A stretch of DNA of 64,000 nt, taken from an uncultured Kocuria sp. (GTDB lineage: Bacteria; Actinomycetota; Actinomycetes; Actinomycetales; Micrococcaceae). The stretch lies in the NCBI RefSeq assembly GCF_947500125.1, contig NZ_CANMRA010000009.1:1-64000 (forward strand), read 5' to 3'. A model generated the notes under the pieces. It did not search any database, had not been told where the DNA came from, and worked only from the letters and a program-made list of their open reading frames with translations. A program made the position numbers and the translations under genes. Shown here in pieces: positions 17,369 through 24,470 of this stretch (its first letter is position 1; each line of letters begins with the position of its first letter).

Positions 17369-17911
17369 ATGTCCCGCATCCCCGCCCACACCCTCGACTC
17401 CGCCCCCGCATCCGTGCGCGAAGAGCTCGCCGCCCTCAAGCAGCAGTTCGGGAAGGTCCTGAACATCCACGGCGCCATGGCCCACTCCCCCGTGGTCCTG
17501 CAGTCCTACGTGGCCCTGCAGCAGGTGATCGGGGACTACGGCACCTTCGACGCCGCCACCCGCGAGGCCGTCGCCCTGGCTGTGGGCAACGTCAACGAGT
17601 GCACCTACTGCCAGTCCGCCCACACCGCCGGTGCCAAGGCCGCGGGCCTGACCGAGGACCAGACCGTGGCGATCCGCAAGGACGAGATCGACTTCGACCC
17701 CAAGCTGGACGCGCTGCTGGCGGTGGCCCGCGAGGCAATCGGCCGGCAGGGCGAGGTGACCGAGACCACCTGGCAGGCCGCTCTCGATGCCGGGTGGACC
17801 GACGCGGAGCTGACCGAGCTCTCGGCGCACCTGACGCTGAACCTGTTCACCAACTACTTCAACCACATGGTCGGAACCGACCTCGACGTCCCGGCCGCCC
17901 CGGGCCTCTAG
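17369..17911 (+). CDS. Carboxymuconolactone decarboxylase/AhpD-like protein
   Basis: 180-residue all-helical protein of the CMD/AhpD family. The redox motif is CTYCQSAHT (NVNECTYCQSAHTAGAKAAG), the Cys-X-X-Cys plus His pattern of alkylhydroperoxidase-like members. Such proteins reduce peroxides with an electron donor, but many remain uncharacterised. The ATG at 17369 follows GGAAGGCACCACC. It sits between a Crp/Fnr regulator and a hydrolase remnant and is followed by a hairpin at 17925, which favours a stress role in its own transcript or at the end of the Crp transcript. Confidence 0.88.
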   Translation: MSRIPAHTLDSAPASVREELAALKQQFGKVLNIHGAMAHSPVVLQSYVALQQVIGDYGTFDAATREAVALAVGNVNECTYCQSAHTAGAKAAGLTEDQTVAIRKDEIDFDPKLDALLAVAREAIGRQGEVTETTWQAALDAGWTDAELTELSAHLTLNLFTNYFNHMVGTDLDVPAAPGL

Positions 17912-17924
17912 GACGGACCGCGCT

Positions 17925-17946
17925 CCTGCCGCGTCGATGCGGCAGG
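17925..17946 (+). terminator. Hairpin after the AhpD-like gene
   Basis: CCTGCCGC-GTCGAT-GCGGCAGG, an 8-bp stem with a 6-base loop, starts 14 bases after the stop codon at 17911. Confidence 0.65.
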
Positions 17947-18018
17947 GGCTCGGCCCCACGCACGGCTGCGCCCCGGTCCACGGCATCCCGACCTCCCCGC
18001 GGCGGTGGTGCCACGTCA

Positions 18019-18224
18019 TGCCGGTGGTGGCGGGCCGGTCCCCGGCCTGGGACATGCCCGGCTGCGGCAGGAGCATTCCCGAGGGCCGGCGCCAGGCCCT
18101 CGGTCTCGCCGCTCCGGCCGGCTACCTCCATGCCGAGCTGATCCGTATCGAGGGCGGGAAGCACTTCACCCCCGAGGACCATCCCCGACGGATCGCCGAG
18201 ACCGTCAACGCCCTGCTCGGCTGA
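18019..18224 (+). pseudogene. C-terminal remnant of an alpha/beta hydrolase
   Basis: The frame ending at 18224 encodes PVVAGRSPAWDMPG and ends ELIRIEGGKHFTPEDHPRRI...NALLG. This is the C-terminal pattern of an alpha/beta hydrolase: a late beta strand, then the Gly-Lys-His of the catalytic His, then the last helix. It resembles the end of the intact hydrolase at 19981-20799 (VEVEGKHIPTEDSPDAVAAA). There is no lid region, nucleophile or plausible start. The frame runs back to an ATG at 17937, but nothing upstream of ~18019 looks like a hydrolase. Best read as a decayed gene. Confidence 0.5.
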
Positions 18225-18938
18225 TCAGGGCCGGCTGTCCCGTTGCGCTGGTTTCCCGGATGAGTCGCCCTCGGCGGTGAGCTGGTCCGCCAACGAGGGC
18301 AGGTCCGCGGCCTCCAGGTCGGGACGGGCGAAGTAGGCCGGGTACTGGGCCCCGGTGCGGTTGATCCAGGCGGTGCGCAGCCCGGCCTCGTGGGCGCCGT
18401 GGATGTCCCAGGGGTGCACCGCAATCAGCAGCATGTCGTGGGGGTCCGTGCCGCGGTGGGTGGCGGCGTAGTCGTAGGCGGACCGGGCCGGCTTCCACGC
18501 CGGGGCGTCCTCGACGCTGAGCAGCTCGGAGAAGTGCTCCCGGACCCCGGCACTGCTCAGCAGCGTCTCGGCGACCTGGGTGGCCCCGTTGGTGAGGGTG
18601 ATCAGCTCGGCGACCTGACGCAGGGCCTTGATCCCGGGCACCACGTCGGGGTGCACGTCCAGGCTCTTGAAGGTGCCCATGATCCGCTCGACGGACTCCT
18701 CGGGCGCGGTGACGCCGTGCTCGCTCAGCAGCCGGTGCAGGCTGTCCTTGGCGATCTCGGTGAAACCGGTGTTCCCGCCGGTGGCCGTCACGGCGAAGCC
18801 GTCGCGCAGGATGCCGGCGAACCACGTCCGCGACAAGCCCGCCGCAACTCCTTCCTTTTCGAACGCCTCACCCAGCGGAGCCAGGTCGGAGAGGGTCTCG
18901 TTGACGTCGAACACGATCAGGTCCGGAATGTTCACCAT
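18225..18938 (-). CDS. HAD-superfamily protein annotated as haloacid dehalogenase type II
   Basis: 237-residue cytosolic HAD hydrolase. The nucleophile motif is FDVNETLSD (Asp11), motif II is TLTNGAT, the Lys region is WKPARSAYDYAA, and the acid motif is VHPWDIHGA. Compared with true L-2-haloacid dehalogenases, the Ser and Asn that precede the last Asp (SSNAWD pattern) are replaced by Val and His, so the substrate may not be a haloacid. The ATG at 18938 has GAGG 9 bases upstream; a 16-codon extension to 18986 would consist of repeat-encoded residues. It heads a minus-strand trio with the SDR and hydrolase genes farther right, each with its own leader. Confidence 0.82.
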   Translation of the reverse strand: MVNIPDLIVFDVNETLSDLAPLGEAFEKEGVAAGLSRTWFAGILRDGFAVTATGGNTGFTEIAKDSLHRLLSEHGVTAPEESVERIMGTFKSLDVHPDVVPGIKALRQVAELITLTNGATQVAETLLSSAGVREHFSELLSVEDAPAWKPARSAYDYAATHRGTDPHDMLLIAVHPWDIHGAHEAGLRTAWINRTGAQYPAYFARPDLEAADLPSLADQLTAEGDSSGKPAQRDSRP

Positions 18939-18950
18939 GGTTGCGCCTCG

Positions 18951-18980
18951 TTCCTCGTTGCGGTGTTCCTCGTTGCGGTG
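18951..18980. repeat. Perfect 15-bp tandem duplication in the HAD leader
   Basis: TTCCTCGTTGCGGTG is repeated twice without change (18951-18965 and 18966-18980), directly upstream of the HAD gene start. A partial third copy (TTGCGCCTCG) precedes it. It duplicates the AACGAGGAA segment that can act as SD. Confidence 0.75.
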
Positions 18981-19069
18981 GCACATCGTCCCGGACGGGA
19001 GCGGTGTGCCACCGAGCCTACGGAGTGACCGCGACCGGTGACACCGTCGCCCCGTTCTGTTCGGAGACC

Positions 19070-19873
19070 TCAGAGACTGGAGTGGCCGGCCACAGCCTTC
19101 TCCAGCTCCTCCTTGCCCGCGGCCAGCATCCGATCGACGCCGGAGGGGTCCTGGCGGTTGCGCGTGATCATCTGCCCCATGGACTTCCCGCGCACCACGG
19201 TCAGCTCACCGCCGATCATGCCCGCGACGGTCGCGGCGGCCACCTCTTCGGGGCTCTCGTAGTCGAAGCCGTGCTCGGCCCGGGCCTCGGAGCTGTCCAT
19301 CATCGGGGTGTCCGTGGCGCCGGGGAAGACGTTGAGCACGTGCACGCCCTCGCCGTGGAGTTCCCGGCGCATCGACTCCCCGAAGTGGGCGATCCCGGCC
19401 TTGGTCGCCCCGTAGGTCGCATAGAACGCCATCCCGAGCAGACCGAAGCCGGAGGAGACGTTGACCACCAGCCCCTCGCCCGAGGCCCGCAGCGCCGGCA
19501 GCGCGGCACGGGTGAGCAGGATCGGGGTAGAAAGGTTCAGCGCGATCTGCGCCAGCACCTCGGACTCCTCGATCGCCTCCAGGCGGCCGGCGCGGACGTT
19601 GCCGGCGTTGTTGATCAGCACATCGATTCCACCGAGCAGCTCCTGGGCCGCAGCCACCACCTGGGCGGGAGCGCCGTCGGCGGTCAGATCGGCAGGGATG
19701 ACCACCGCCTCACCACCTCTCTCCCGCACCAGGGCGGCGACTTCCTCCAGGGGCTCGGAACGGCGGCCCACCAGCGCCAGGCGGGGTGAGTACCGGGCCA
19801 GTTCCAGGACCAGGGCGCGGCCGATGCCGCTGCCGGCGCCGGTGAGCAGGATCGAGCGGTTGTTCAGGTCCAT
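19070..19873 (-). CDS. Short-chain dehydrogenase/reductase
   Basis: 267-residue classical SDR. It has the cofactor motif TGAGSGIG near residues 11-18, NNAG (DVLINNAGNVRAG), the catalytic Ser in VVNVSSGFG and YGATK for Tyr-X-X-X-Lys. The Arg residues after beta strand 2 (VGRRSEP) favour NADP(H). The substrate cannot be read from sequence. The ATG at 19873 follows GGAGGCATTTCCC; an upstream ATG at 19888 would place the SD inside the coding region. Neighbours are a HAD protein and an Asp-nucleophile hydrolase on the same strand. Confidence 0.9.
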   Translation of the reverse strand: MDLNNRSILLTGAGSGIGRALVLELARYSPRLALVGRRSEPLEEVAALVRERGGEAVVIPADLTADGAPAQVVAAAQELLGGIDVLINNAGNVRAGRLEAIEESEVLAQIALNLSTPILLTRAALPALRASGEGLVVNVSSGFGLLGMAFYATYGATKAGIAHFGESMRRELHGEGVHVLNVFPGATDTPMMDSSEARAEHGFDYESPEEVAAATVAGMIGGELTVVRGKSMGQMITRNRQDPSGVDRMLAAGKEELEKAVAGHSSL

Positions 19874-19980
19874 GGGAAATGCCTCCAAAAACGATGCGAA
19901 AAGAAGATGTGGGGCTGCTGAAGCAGGCCAGGGAAGAGCGTGTCGGGAAGGACCGGCGTCCTAGGGCGGGCCGAAACGAC

Positions 19981-20799
19981 CTAGTCGGCGAGGTGGGTGG
20001 TGATCGCCGCGGCGACCGCGTCCGGGGAGTCCTCGGTGGGGATGTGCTTGCCCTCCACCTCCACCAGGTCCGAGTTCGGGATCTGCTCGACGTAGCGGCG
20101 TGCGAAGCCGATTTTCTGGAAGTCGTCGTCGCGGCCCCACACCAGACGGGTGGGCAGCGCCGCCTCCTGCAGGGCGGGCACCAGCTCCAGCGTGTACTTC
20201 GGGTCCGCGGCGGCGGCCATCGCCGTCCAGGAGCGGACCCGGGCCGGATCGTGCCAGGGCGAGAGGTAGTCGGCGAGCTCCTCCTCGGACAGCCCCCGGG
20301 CCACGCTGCCGCGGGTGGAGGTGGCCCGGGCGGTGAGCAGGTCCTCCACCGTGGTGGCCGCCCGCATTTGCGGGTCCCGGAACCGCTCGACCGCCGGCAC
20401 CGGCCAGGAGTCGAACATGACGGAGTTCATCAGCACCAGCTTCCGCACCCGGCCGCTGGTGGCGGCCACGTGCTGGGCGATCCCGCCGCCGATGTCGTGA
20501 CCGGCCAGGTCGAACTCCTCCAGGCCCAGCGCGTCGGCCGCGGCCAGCACCGTGTCGGCCAGGGCCGGGACGGTGGCGTGCTCGACGTCGAGCTCCCCGC
20601 CGCTGGCACCGAAGCCGGGCAGGTCCAGGGCCAGGCACCGGGCGGTCTCGCCCAGGGCGGGCAGCACCGGCTGCCACACCCGGCTCCAGAAGGTGCCGTG
20701 CAGCAGCAGCAGGGGCCGGGCCTGCGGGTCCCCGGAGGCCAGACAGGAGAGCCTTGCGCCGTCCACCTCGATCTGTTCGCGGGATGTGGAGTGGGTCAT
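19981..20799 (-). CDS. Alpha/beta hydrolase with Asp nucleophile (haloalkane dehalogenase/epoxide hydrolase-like)
   Basis: 272-residue alpha/beta hydrolase. The oxyanion motif LLHGTFWS is near residues 33-40 and the nucleophile elbow is AGHDIGGG with Asp102 where esterases have Ser. The acid lies in VWGRDDDF and the catalytic His is His252 in EGKHIPTED. An Asp nucleophile is the mark of haloalkane/fluoroacetate dehalogenases and epoxide hydrolases, which form a covalent ester with the substrate. No halide-binding Trp pair is obvious, so epoxide hydrolase is as likely. The ATG at 20799 follows an AGGAGATCATC SD. It is divergent from GH15 across a 423-base gap. Confidence 0.87.
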   Translation of the reverse strand: MTHSTSREQIEVDGARLSCLASGDPQARPLLLLHGTFWSRVWQPVLPALGETARCLALDLPGFGASGGELDVEHATVPALADTVLAAADALGLEEFDLAGHDIGGGIAQHVAATSGRVRKLVLMNSVMFDSWPVPAVERFRDPQMRAATTVEDLLTARATSTRGSVARGLSEEELADYLSPWHDPARVRSWTAMAAAADPKYTLELVPALQEAALPTRLVWGRDDDFQKIGFARRYVEQIPNSDLVEVEGKHIPTEDSPDAVAAAITTHLAD

Positions 20800-21222
20800 G
20801 TGATGATCTCCTGTTCCGGTCTGGGGGCCACGGAACCGACGGTGCCAGGACCGTCGCCGCGGCGGACGACTCGATCAGCTTGCTGTGCACCCTACGGGCA
20901 TTGGGCCCACGAGAGAATCAGGCCAGCCCCGAGGACGAACGGGCGTCTCGAGCGGCGAACCGGACCGAGCCACGGGAACTCAGGCCAGCATGGCCAGGAC
21001 CGGTAGCCGCAGGCAGAGCCCTGCCCAGGGGCGGCTCAGCGGGGTCCGGATCGCCGGTGTCGACAGGACGGTGTTGTGTGTCCCAGGTCGCAGACCCGGT
21101 GTGCGGGCGAGCCTAATGTGATGAGGACGAGCACACGCTCTGCACCGAGAGGCACCTCCGAAGTCCGCGCTGTCCCGCACCACCCGGCCGTGGGCGCCGC
21201 ACGAGAAGGAGACCAAACCGCC
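20800..21222. other. Divergent intergenic region between hydrolase and GH15 genes
   Basis: No coding sequence is supported here. It contains the hydrolase promoter on the left and, at 21073-21123, the promoter-like element shared with 16188. Confidence 0.5.
21073..21123 (+). promoter_or_regulatory. Promoter-like element, copy B, before GH15
   Basis: GTTGTGTGTC at 21073, GCAGACC and GCCTAATGTGA from 21111 repeat the pattern found at 16188-16238 with the same internal distances (first box to CCTA box 39 bases in both), although the bases between are not conserved. It is 100 bases upstream of the GH15 start. Confidence 0.45.
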
Positions 21223-23055
21223 ATGACCGATACCCACGGCCCCGAGGGGTCCCGCCCGGTGCCGGCGATCGCCGACTACGGGATGCTGAGCAACTGCCAC
21301 GGCGCGGCCCTGGTGTCCCGGGGTGGGGCGGTGGACTGGTGGTGTCCGACCCGCTTCGACGCGCCCTCGGTGTTCGGACGGCTGCTGGACCCGGCCGCCG
21401 GGCACTTCACGATCGCCCCGGTGGAGCCGCACACCGTGAGCCGCCGCTACCTGCCCGGGACGATGGTCCTGGAGACCCGGTTCGACTGTGCCGAGGGCAC
21501 GCTGCGGGTCACCGACGCCCTGGCCCTGGGGGCCGAGGAACGCGGTCACTCCATCGGCCGCGACTCCCGGCACGTGCTCGTCCGCCGGATCGAGGTCACC
21601 GACGGCAGCGTCGCGGTGCACGTGGAGATCACGCCCCGGCCCGAGTACGGGCTGATCGTCCCGCACGTCACCGTCACGGACACCGGCTGGGACCTCTCCG
21701 GGGGAGCCGACCGGCTGCGCCTGACCGCCGACCCGGACCCGGGGCTGGAGACCGGCACCGGGTCGGTGCACGGCGTCTTCACCCTGGCCGCCGGGCAGTT
21801 CACCGTGCTCGCCCTGGCCCACCGCCGGGCGATGGAACCGGTCCCCGCGCCGGTGCCCGGGGAGCAGCTGCTGGCCGACACCATCGCCGGGTGGCAGTCC
21901 TGGTCCGTCCTGCACCAGGGCTACCGGGGCCCCTACCGCCACGAGGTCCTGGCCAGCGCCCGGGTGCTCCAGGCCCTGACCTTCGCCCCGACCGGGGCGG
22001 TGATCGCCGCCCCCACCACCTCCCTGCCCGAGGAGCCCGGCGGGGCCGCGAACTGGGACTACCGCTACGGCTGGCTGCGCGACGGCAGCCTGACCCTGCA
22101 CGCCCTGTGGATCAGCGCCTGCCCGGACGAAGCGCACCGGTTCTTCGACTGGATGCTCTCCTCGGCCGGGGCCGGGCGGGAAGGGCACCTGCAGATCATG
22201 TTCGGCATCGGCGGGGAGCACGATCTGACCGAGCACACTCTGGACCGGCTCGACGGCTACGCGAGCGCCCGCCCGGTGCGCATCGGCAACGACGCCTGGG
22301 ACCAGAAGCAGCTCGACGTGCTCGGCGAGGTCCTGGAGTGCGCCTGGATCCTGCGCGAGCAGCTCGGGGAGCTCTCCCCGGGTGTGGCCGAATTCCTCAC
22401 CGCCACCGCCGACCGTGCCGCGGCCACCTGGAACGAGCCCGACGCCGGGATCTGGGAGAGCCGGGGAGGCCATCACCACCACCTGAGCTCGAAACTGATG
22501 TGCTGGGTCGCCCTGGACCGGGCGGTGCGACTCGCCGACCGGCTCGGCGCCGCCCACCGGGTGGACCACTGGGCGGCCGAGCGGGACCGAGCCCGGGAGG
22601 CGATCCTCGACCAGGGCTTCAACCCCACCGTCGGGGCCTTCACCGGGGCCTTCGACTCCGACCAGCTCGACGCCTCCGTCCTGCTGCTCCCCCTGATGGG
22701 GTTCCTGCCCGCCGACGACGCACGGGTGCTGGCGACCCTGGACGCCGTCGAGGACGGGCTGGGCACCGGTGGTCTCCTCCAGCGCTGGCCCGGGGCCGGG
22801 AACGAGGGCGCGTTCGTGATCTGCTCCTACTGGCTGGCCGCCGCCCGGGCGATGGCCGGACACGTAGGACGGGCCCGGGAGATCTTCGAGACCGTCACCG
22901 CCCACGCCAACGACCTCGGACTGCTCGCCGAGGAGATCGACCTGCGCGACGGCTCCCTGCTCGGGAACTTCCCGCAGGGCTTCTCCCACATCGGTCTGAT
23001 CGTCGCCGCCTCCGCCATCGACCGGGCCCAGCACGACGCGCAGAAGAACTCCTGA
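21223..23055 (+). CDS. Glycoside hydrolase family 15 protein (trehalase/glucoamylase)
   Basis: 610-residue protein with the two-part structure of bacterial GH15. An N-terminal beta-sandwich (ADYGMLSNCHGAALVSRGGA, DWWCPTRFDAPSVFGRLLD) is followed by an (alpha/alpha)6 barrel with NWDYRYGWLRDGSLTLHALW, NDAWDQKQLDVLGEVLE and the late motif NEGAFVICSYWLAAARAM holding the candidate catalytic base. Actinobacterial members often hydrolyse trehalose; starch-type glucans are the alternative. There is no signal peptide, so it acts in the cytoplasm. The ATG at 21223 follows GAGAAGGAGACC. Trehalose turnover fits a stress-response neighbourhood. Confidence 0.92.
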   Translation: MTDTHGPEGSRPVPAIADYGMLSNCHGAALVSRGGAVDWWCPTRFDAPSVFGRLLDPAAGHFTIAPVEPHTVSRRYLPGTMVLETRFDCAEGTLRVTDALALGAEERGHSIGRDSRHVLVRRIEVTDGSVAVHVEITPRPEYGLIVPHVTVTDTGWDLSGGADRLRLTADPDPGLETGTGSVHGVFTLAAGQFTVLALAHRRAMEPVPAPVPGEQLLADTIAGWQSWSVLHQGYRGPYRHEVLASARVLQALTFAPTGAVIAAPTTSLPEEPGGAANWDYRYGWLRDGSLTLHALWISACPDEAHRFFDWMLSSAGAGREGHLQIMFGIGGEHDLTEHTLDRLDGYASARPVRIGNDAWDQKQLDVLGEVLECAWILREQLGELSPGVAEFLTATADRAAATWNEPDAGIWESRGGHHHHLSSKLMCWVALDRAVRLADRLGAAHRVDHWAAERDRAREAILDQGFNPTVGAFTGAFDSDQLDASVLLLPLMGFLPADDARVLATLDAVEDGLGTGGLLQRWPGAGNEGAFVICSYWLAAARAMAGHVGRAREIFETVTAHANDLGLLAEEIDLRDGSLLGNFPQGFSHIGLIVAASAIDRAQHDAQKNS

Positions 23056-23129
23056 GCCCAGAGGCACCCCCATGAGGCCACCGGGCGCCCCGCGGAATCG
23101 ACACCGAGGAACCGACCAGGAGGACCATC

Positions 23130-23193
23130 ATGGTCAAGGCCATCCGGAACACGATCGTCATCGCCGACTCCGAGGACACCTTGGTCGAGGCTG
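23130..23193 (+). pseudogene. N-terminal remnant of a DUF427-family gene
   Basis: After an excellent SD (AGGAGGACCATC) an ATG opens MVKAIRNTIVIADSEDTLVE, which matches the start of DUF427 proteins (MVKA-x-x-x-x-VIAES-D-T-VVEG). After about 21 codons the similarity stops and the frame continues as junk (VLPVWCRC...) to a stop at 23288, running under the convergent hydrolase gene. The rest of the domain (NHYFP region) is missing, so the gene was cut at about 23190. Confidence 0.6.
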
Positions 23194-23217
23194 TGCTTCC
23201 GGTGTGGTGCCGATGCG

Positions 23218-24399
23218 CTATGGAGACGGCCCGGGCTGCGGCTCGGAGGCATCCACGTTCGCCTCGACACTGCGCAGCCAGGTGGTGAGCACCTGGCAGG
23301 CGAGCTCGAGGTTGCCCATCTGGCAGTGCTGATCGGCCTGCTCGGCTCGGGTGAACATGCGCGTCGTGACGCTGCGGGCGGCCGTGAGCGCCTGAGCTTG
23401 TGCTCGGGTCAGGGACGGCGGCTGGAAGGCGTCGTGCTCCCCGCACATCAGCAGCACGTCCTGGCGCACACGCCCGCTGTCGAGGTGTCCAGCGTTCATC
23501 CCCAGGAACCACTCGGCGACATCGGCCGGATCGTCGCTGTCGAGCATGTACAGCACCTGGTCGACAACGGCACGCAGGGTCGGCGACAGCCGAGCGCGGG
23601 TGCGCACGCTCCACCGCATGAAGTCCCGGTGCCGCACCATCGCGCGGACCGGGGCCCGCAGCACCGGTGGAACCCTGTGCAACCAGTCGTAGACCGGCGG
23701 CCAGGCCACCACCTGCTCGATGCGGGGCTCGCGCCCCGCCGCGCGCAGCGCCCAGTACCCGCCCATCGAGATGCCGACGAGTGCGGCCCGGTCGAGCCGG
23801 AAATGGTCCAGCACCGCCGCGACCGGTTTCTCCCAGTCGTGGTCGAAGGTGAGCTCGTGCACCGTCCGCGCGCCACCTTGCCCCGGTCCCTCGAAGGCGA
23901 TCACATCGAAGCCGGCGGCAGCGATCCGCTGGCAGATGGGGAAGAACTCCTCGATCAAGGAGTCGAATCCGCCGTGCAGCAGCACCGTGCCGCCCGCCGG
24001 GGGCTCGGCCGCCGGCAGCGCATAGGCCGGCAGCGCCGCGCCGGCACAGGGCACCTCGTGGCGGTCGATTGCCGCATCAGCGAACGCGGTGTCGAAGAGC
24101 TCGAGATACCGAAGGTAGCGATCCCTCTTCTGCACCGTCCGTGGCGGCGTGAAGAACTCCGCGATCCGTGCGTAACCCGCCGCCTGCCGGGCCCGGTCCT
24201 CGGCGGCAGCCCGGCTCGACAAGCTCTCGAACACCGGAGCACAGTCGTCCATCGACCGTACGTGCGCGGCTGCGTCGAACAGCTCCTGGCGGTCCGCGAA
24301 GCCCAGAGCATGGGCCCGGTTGAGTTGGTAGTTGATGAAGTCCCGTCGGTGGAATCGTTCGAAGCCCACCGGCAGAGCAACGAGCTCAGGATTGGCCAC
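23218..24399 (-). CDS. Alpha/beta hydrolase, Ser nucleophile
   Basis: 393-residue protein. An N-terminal helical region (about 1-125) precedes an alpha/beta hydrolase core with oxyanion strand TVLLHGGFDS, nucleophile GISMGGYW, acid region CGEHDAFQPP and catalytic His in EQADQHCQMG. The long N-terminal part resembles the pseudooxynicotine-hydrolase-like/DUF1100 branch. The substrate is unknown. GTG at 24399 is used, preceded on the minus strand by a weak GGCGG-type SD; no ATG fits. Its 3' end lies next to the DUF427 remnant, suggesting this gene arrived by the rearrangement that removed the rest of DUF427. Confidence 0.82.
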   Translation of the reverse strand: MANPELVALPVGFERFHRRDFINYQLNRAHALGFADRQELFDAAAHVRSMDDCAPVFESLSSRAAAEDRARQAAGYARIAEFFTPPRTVQKRDRYLRYLELFDTAFADAAIDRHEVPCAGAALPAYALPAAEPPAGGTVLLHGGFDSLIEEFFPICQRIAAAGFDVIAFEGPGQGGARTVHELTFDHDWEKPVAAVLDHFRLDRAALVGISMGGYWALRAAGREPRIEQVVAWPPVYDWLHRVPPVLRAPVRAMVRHRDFMRWSVRTRARLSPTLRAVVDQVLYMLDSDDPADVAEWFLGMNAGHLDSGRVRQDVLLMCGEHDAFQPPSLTRAQAQALTAARSVTTRMFTRAEQADQHCQMGNLELACQVLTTWLRSVEANVDASEPQPGPSP

Positions 24400-24470
24400 A
24401 CCGCCAGCGTACGCCTGGCGTGGCAACGGCCATGGCTCGGTTATGGCTTTCGAGGGGCCACGTTGCGCGA

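Noticed and set aside
18225-20799. Calling the HAD and hydrolase genes a halogenated-compound pathway outright
   Set aside because: Key dehalogenase residues are missing in the HAD protein and the halide-binding Trp pair is not evident in the hydrolase, so only a tentative cluster is reported.
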